Positions 58,369 to 64,000 of a DNA stretch of 64,000 bases are shown here, in pieces. Under the pieces are notes generated by a model, which was given only the letters and a program-made list of their open reading frames with translations, had not been told where the DNA came from and ran no database searches. The stretch is taken from NCBI GenBank assembly GCA_015178975.1, contig WHVD01000016.1:1015346-1079345 (forward strand), read 5' to 3'. How positions within the stretch are numbered: position 1 is the stretch's first letter; each line of letters starts with the position of its first letter. This DNA is from Hysterangium stoloniferum. Lineage: Eukaryota > Basidiomycota > Agaricomycetes > Hysterangiales > Hysterangiaceae. A program made the position numbers and the translations under genes.

Positions 58369-59883
58369 CCATTTTGGAACCACTGCAGGCCACTTTAGCC
58401 TTGTTACCCATCTGTCATCCCACTATCAGTACCCCTGCTCATGGTAGCACTGCCTGCAGTGCCCCTGACATGTAACTGTCTAAGGAATCCCCCTGTGAGG
58501 TGTGACCCATAGGCACCCAGTAGTCTAAAAATAACTCTACCTAACACAGAACAAGGACTCTTTCCACAAAGGAACACTAATGCCACCAGCCTCTGGAGTT
58601 AGCCACTTACTTATCTAAGGTATTAGCAGGAATAGTTGATATCCACAAGGAGAGGGAAGGGGAGGGGAATGGATAGGGATGCCTGGAAGGAGGCCAGAAG
58701 GTCTGGAAAGGGATGGCAAGACTCAAAAGGTAAGGGGTTGGACTGTGGACTCAGGGGATTCAATAATATGAGGAACCATGGTTTGAAAGAAATGACAGTG
58801 TTTTTTGGGGTCTGTGACAGAGGGTCCACTTACAATTACCCCCTTTGAGTTCTCAGTCCTATTTCTCCTATTCTAATACCCTTGAAAGTGTCTTCAGCAA
58901 AGCTGTGTCGGGCTGAGAAGTCTATATTTTTTACAGAAATCAATTTTTCTAAGTTTTGGGAGAAAGCCTTATTAAAGTCACTTACCAAGGCTGAAAGGTC
59001 CAAAGGAGGGTGTGTTTTGGGGAGAGTGCCACTGACATGCCTCATATTTCTACGCCTTCTTCCAGTGAAGTGCGTAGCAGCCTGCTCGGCTGAGGAAGTG
59101 GTCGGTAATACAAAGCCGGAGTTTTGGCTTCCATTCCTGATCCTTTTCTGTATGGGCACATTAATAACATGGTCATGAACGGCTATGTAAAATTTCACTC
59201 ACAATTTCCTCAAAACTAGCCGGAAAAGTGACCTTGTCCTTCCCATGCCTATCTTTCTCATCCTGAATTTTCTGCTCGGATGGGAGCCTGCACGAAATGA
59301 GATATGGCAATGACAAAATAATCAAATGGAAGGAATGCCCACTCAGGATGGGCCATCTAATCCGAGGGCTCTTCAATTTTGGTAATAGAGACCACAGAAG
59401 AGTTGTCGACAGGCTGGAGGGAGTCAAGCTGCTGCTTGTGTGCATTAGCGCCATGCTAATGGAGAGCTATACATATGTCGACTCACAGGAGTCTCCATTT
59501 ATTCAGGAACAAATCCGTGGCTTTTACGGGATCCCCAACACTGAAACGTGATAAGATGGTGACTATGAAATTTGGGCACAAAGGATACCTACAGAATAGA
59601 CTTCTGCCCATCGTCAGACCTGTTGACATGTGAATTTGTTGCTGTCTCTTGGATAGAGGTGAATAGAGGCTATCTTATCAGTGTTTCAGGTCTCTTGTCA
59701 ACAGTGAGTGGTGCAGATGCCGGAATCAATTTTTCTATATGGAACGCAAATGTTAGTAATGAAAAGAAAGCCGAATTAGTACCTTCTGCGGCTTGCTGTT
59801 CATAATTCCTCTCATCATTCACCAATGCAGTGTCACCACTGTCAAAAGAGGAATCGGCCTGACATGGTACATTGGAATCAGTA
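58369..59883. other. Unclassified stretch (right arm)
   Basis: Mirror of 32744-34259. One A-run near 58925 is a base shorter than in the left arm, which changes the reading of an intron, not an exon. Confidence 0.3.
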
Positions 59884-60310
59884 GACACGTACAGTGTCCC
59901 AACTGTATGAGGTCTATTTTCTCTTTTGAATTTTGAATTTGGGGTTCGAGATTAGCGTTTCAAGAGTGCCAAGCAGATGTGTCAGCTATGGTACGGTCAG
60001 CCCTAACTGCCCGTTTTGGGTAAGTCTTCACAACTATTGCTCCTCATCATCACTCACTATCATTGTCGCTCTTGCTGCCACTGTCCAATATTGCCGTTGT
60101 GGCCCCTCACTATCATCTCCACTGCTGCTCACTATCATTACTGCCACCATCCAATATTGCCATCGTGGCCCATTACTATCATCTCCACCACTGCACCATC
60201 ACTGCCGCTGTCCAATATTGCCATCGTGGCCCCTCACTATCATCTCCGCCACTGCTCACTATCATCATTGCCGCTGCTCAATATCACTGGTGATTCCAGA
60301 TACCAAATCT

Positions 60311-61845
60311 ATGCAATCTCAGCCTAGCATGCACTACAATCGCAATCCTATGGGATCCAATCAATACAGGCACTGCCGTGAGTTATCTTCCACTGTCTTT
60401 GTGATATAATCACTGTTAATTTTTTTCTTTCAAATAACTACTCATAGCATCCTCTGATGATGAAAACATAAAGCAATGTATTATTGAATACCACCGACAT
60501 GGCATTACCAACCGTAAAGAACTCAGCAAGCTATTTCTTGCAGAGCATGGGATCCAGATAAGGTATGTCTATTTATTTCATGCTCTATATTTTTGATCCT
60601 CAGTTTTTACTTTTATTAGTGAAGCAACTATTGCTCGCCATCGTACTCAGCTTGGCTTACAAGGTAGTGGGCTACAACAAAGTGTCTTCCAAATACTGTG
60701 AAGCGGCAGCTTGTTCTCGACCAAATGGCTCAGGATCCTACAAGTCAACAAGGACCACAGGTGGTGAAGGAAGCAATCGCTGCAAGGACTGGGATTAACT
60801 TGACAAGGTAAGTACATACATTGTGATTCACTTCATGTTTTTAATTGATAACTATTCTTAGGAGTTTTGTTACATCAACTATGCAACCTCAAGACCCAGC
60901 CAGCTTTGTGATTAGACAACCTGGCATGAGAAAAATAAACTGTTCGCCGCTCATCCTATTAGGCCCTCATCAAGAATGGAGTGGGAATGGTCATGATAAA
61001 CTAGCGGCAATCGGTTTCCCACTTTGGGCAATACGAGATGTATGGTCAGGGCATGGTTGGGGATTTGGGTGCTCCCAAACAATCGCTTGAAGATAGCCAT
61101 CGCATATTTATATCTAAGCTTGATTGAGAAGATGGGTGGTAAGTCTTTTGCCTTTTGACCTTCCTGGTACTGAGTGAATACAGGTATGCCTGTTCAGACA
61201 ACAACAGACTGTGGGAGCGAGACTGGCAGAGTCTTTGGTATCGCAAATACTTTAAGGTACTGTAATAATCTATCTTTATCTTATACTTTTCTACTGATGT
61301 TTGATCATTCCTAGGGAGATATTTTCACCCAAGTTGTGTGTAGACGGCCTCCCTGCACATCATTTCTTAAAATCAGTACACAACACAACTATTGAGCGTG
61401 GATGGCTACAACTTCATCTCAAGTGGGGCAACAACGTGAAAGTGCATTGGAAGCTGGTGAAGGCATTTATAATCCAATGGATGTACACCACCAGTAAGTC
61501 ATTTCCCCTTCATAATATTACTATTAGTACTGATACATCACAGTGAATTGGTATGCTGGTTATGGCCAAAGCTCATTCAACAGGAGCTGGACCAGTTACG
61601 GGACCGGTTTAATACCATCGGGTTCGGAAGGACAAGCATAAGATTCTGCCATCTGGGATGTCACCTAACGTTGCACTCACTACATATAAAGATCTTGGTG
61701 CTGAGAATCTCTTGCAGCCTGTAGATCGGGATATAGTCTGTCAGTTGAAGGAAGAGCTAGGAGGGAGAACCTTTTGTGGTTTGTGAGTGTTGAATATGAA
61801 AAGCATGCAGCCAAAGTATATGAGACATTACATGTCAAAGAGTAA
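60311..61845 (+). pseudogene. rve integrase, frameshifted copy
   Basis: Same exons as 32316-30777, but with at least five one-base losses: near 60668 (GGGG to GGG), 61049 (GGGG to GGG), 61450 (GGG to GG), 61615 (AA to A) and 61764 (GGGG to GGG). As written it cannot give a full protein. These may be read or assembly errors rather than real mutations. Confidence 0.75.
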
Positions 61846-62015
61846 AATCTGCACAATGTCTGGGCCATTTTTGAGGCAATGTTGCCACACATGTAATTAT
61901 TAAAAAGAAAAAATCAGAACTACTTTTATTATAAATGTGTATTCTAATAGATGTTGTAAATGGGAGTTAAGTTTTATGTTTTGAAGATCAAGAAAATAGC
62001 TAAAATTCTGTTCAA

Positions 62016-64000
62016 TCAATCAAGATCAATGGCTGCCTGTTGCACAGCTTCCTCATACACAGGGGAGATAAGCTTTTCAAAGGTAGATGAGCCTTGAGGG
62101 CATGTTGTACCAACTCTATGACAATCCATATCCCTTTTCTGGGGAGGAGGGACTTTGACACGGATATTATCAAGCCCAATGCTATGACAAATATCATTGC
62201 ATTTGTGTGTATTGAGGAAATTCTGGATAGTGTGGGCACCTTTATCCCATGGACCGCTTGTTTGATCAAAACTTCAGAATCATATTAGTATATCTATTGA
62301 TAAGACTATTGGAACATATGTACCTGTGTGCTTGAGGGTCAAATAGGACCACCATATTATTTCCATAGATAAATCCTACAAATTCAGTGGTGAATAACAA
62401 TCATTTTGAATTACATTAGGACTTACCTTGCAAGTCAGCAAATAAAAAACTCGCCAACAGAATCAATCACAGTGTGATGGGCAAAAGCATCAACACACAT
62501 CCCAAGCCTATCTGTGTTACTTCCAGCCTGTTCATTCCCAGAGAATTTGGCCTCTCGTGTTGGCTTGGGTAGCAATGGTGCTGCCAGGAATGCATTCCAT
62601 CGTATACTGGCTCAACCAGGCTAGAATTTTGAGATGAATCTGTAGCGTCTTTTACTTCATCTACCAATTTCCCAATGAAAGTATCCTTTGTATTCCACCT
62701 AAGCACTGTAATTTAAACCATTAAAGATTAACTTTAATTTATTATTGTTGAGAATTTAACTCACTGGGTATATTTTTGACACTGCTAGATCTAATCCGTT
62801 CGTTGAATGACTCAGCAAAGTATTCACCCCAGGCTAAACGCACCAATTCTGATCCCAACTTGTTGAAAATTCTCCTCGTTGAACTGGCAACAAACTTCCT
62901 TCCACTCGAAGAGTGCAAAATCTTTTTCTTGGATTTTTCCCTGTGAATGAAAGAAACTGTTATATATCACACCATATGATATGTATGTTTTAAGCATACC
63001 TCAAAAGCATATTTATAAAGTCCATAGCCCAAATATCCACCCCTCCGTCCACCACATCCTATGTGCTCTCGCAATTCTTCTGTACAAGAACTGTCTCCAT
63101 GTCGTCACTTTCTGTAATCTCAACATCACAAGTACATGGATTGACTGATACTTTAATCCTTTGGAATTTATAGGCCATGTATACCACATTTACAGTTGCA
63201 TAGTGGCTAACATATGCACTGGTATAACATTTGTTAGGCCATGTATTATCTGTTGTACCTGCTTCTTTAGATTAATTTATAAGCATAATAAAATATACAA
63301 ATATATGTAAAAATTCAAAAACTGACCCTTTTCGGAAGAGGCATTCTTATGCTTCGCTCCAAGGCTTCTAATACCATTTTCTCTAGTTATTTTCTTATTA
63401 TTATCCATTCTACCACTAGTATTTAGCTCTTCGTCACTGATCTGTGATTTATATAAATATAACTGTAACTGCAATTCAATCACAATGACTCACTATGGCA
63501 CATCTTCATGCAATCGTAATTGAAGTGTGAGATCATTTTCTTGACATCTTTAACTGAAAGGAAGTCTCAATTTATTAGATCTGTCCGCCATTCACCAATG
63601 CTTTTCCCCCAAGCTTTATCACATCAACATCCACAAATTATCGTCCTGCAAGTTTGTTCCATTTACAACAATGAAAATAACTCTTTCCCTACACACAATA
63701 AATTAGTGGAGTTTTTCATGTATAAATAATATCATATCAATTTAATATCACAGTTAGTGTAGTGATCATAATAATTTTTCCCATTTGACAGGATTTTGTC
63801 AATAACTTCATTAGCATCATCCTGTACATCAAAAGGCTCTTTCTGCATTGGTAGTGAAATCTGCAGTCACCAGACAATTATTTAATCTTAATATGAAAAA
63901 TACAACTAAATATACAAACCTGTACAGGTTTATTTTTGCCTGGGATAATCTGAGCAAGTGAATATCTAATATTAATTATTTCCCCTTTGTTTTGCTTTTT
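62016..64000 (-). pseudogene. Alpha-kinase, partial and frameshifted copy
   Basis: Mirror of 28094-30606 with its 5' part beyond the window. One-base length changes occur near 62448 (extra A), 62612 (C lost), 62868 (extra base) and 63072 (G lost, in KNWRE). The kinase motifs LFDPQAHT and HKCNDIC are still present. Confidence 0.75.

Larger units (their letters stand above)
55633..64000 (-). repeat. Long inverted repeat, right arm
   Basis: Reverse complement of 28620-36995; it continues beyond the window. Confidence 0.95.
59890..64000. mobile_element. Alpha-kinase/integrase element, second copy, cut by window
   Basis: Starts TACAGTGTCCC after the flank GACACG (59884-59889). It has the same minisatellite (about 60042-60290) and gene order as 27688-32737, in reverse. 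Its other end lies beyond the window. Confidence 0.85.

Overview
This window is repeat-dense nuclear DNA from a filamentous fungus, most likely an agaricomycete (basidiomycete). The reasons are multi-exon genes with 43-70 nt GT...AG introns and CTNAY-like branch sites, Tc1, DDE_3, copia and chromovirus-type gypsy elements of the kinds common in that class, a zinc-ribbon alpha-kinase gene, and no rRNA, tRNA, CRISPR or bacterial-style operons that I can see. Species cannot be named from the sequence.

Layout. A block of about 7.3 kb is present three times: copy A (1-7313), copy B/C (13378-27687, split by later insertions) and copy D (36996-41698). Each copy carries one paralog of an unrecognised six-exon gene (4615-5764, 25376-26530, 38989-40138). 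Between A and B lie LTR-retrotransposon remnants (7314-13377). Copy B/C is split by a solo LTR (15242-15974, 5-bp target duplication) and by a foldback MITE (17851-24490, TA duplication) that itself contains an LTR retrotransposon (17975-23922, 5-bp duplication). That retrotransposon keeps only a degraded RNase H-end, integrase C-terminus and chromodomain.

At the end of copy C sits a 5.05-kb element (27688-32737) with terminal inverted repeats and an imperfect 6-bp target duplication. It carries two convergent spliced genes: a zinc-ribbon alpha-type protein kinase (28094-30606, +) and a retroviral-type (rve) integrase (32316-30777, -). A degraded copia element interrupted by a Tc1 element follows (34260-36995).

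The stretch 28620-36995 recurs almost perfectly, in reverse orientation, at 55633-64000 and runs off the window. The 18.6-kb spacer between the arms holds copy D, a copia-like LTR, a decayed spliced gene (44290-46342), a DDE_3 transposase (46433-47515) and a gypsy element (about 47516-55442, -) broken by a Tc1 transposon and three LTR insertions.

Most promising observations: (1) a transposon that pairs an alpha-kinase with an rve integrase; (2) the triplicated gene whose last exon differs by about 40% in protein between copies while its introns and UTRs stay nearly identical; (3) two LTR families with the layout expected of Tf1/sushi-type self-priming, in which the presumed 5' end of the transcript is complementary to the bases just after the LTR. 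All reading is by eye; no similarity search or alignment was run.
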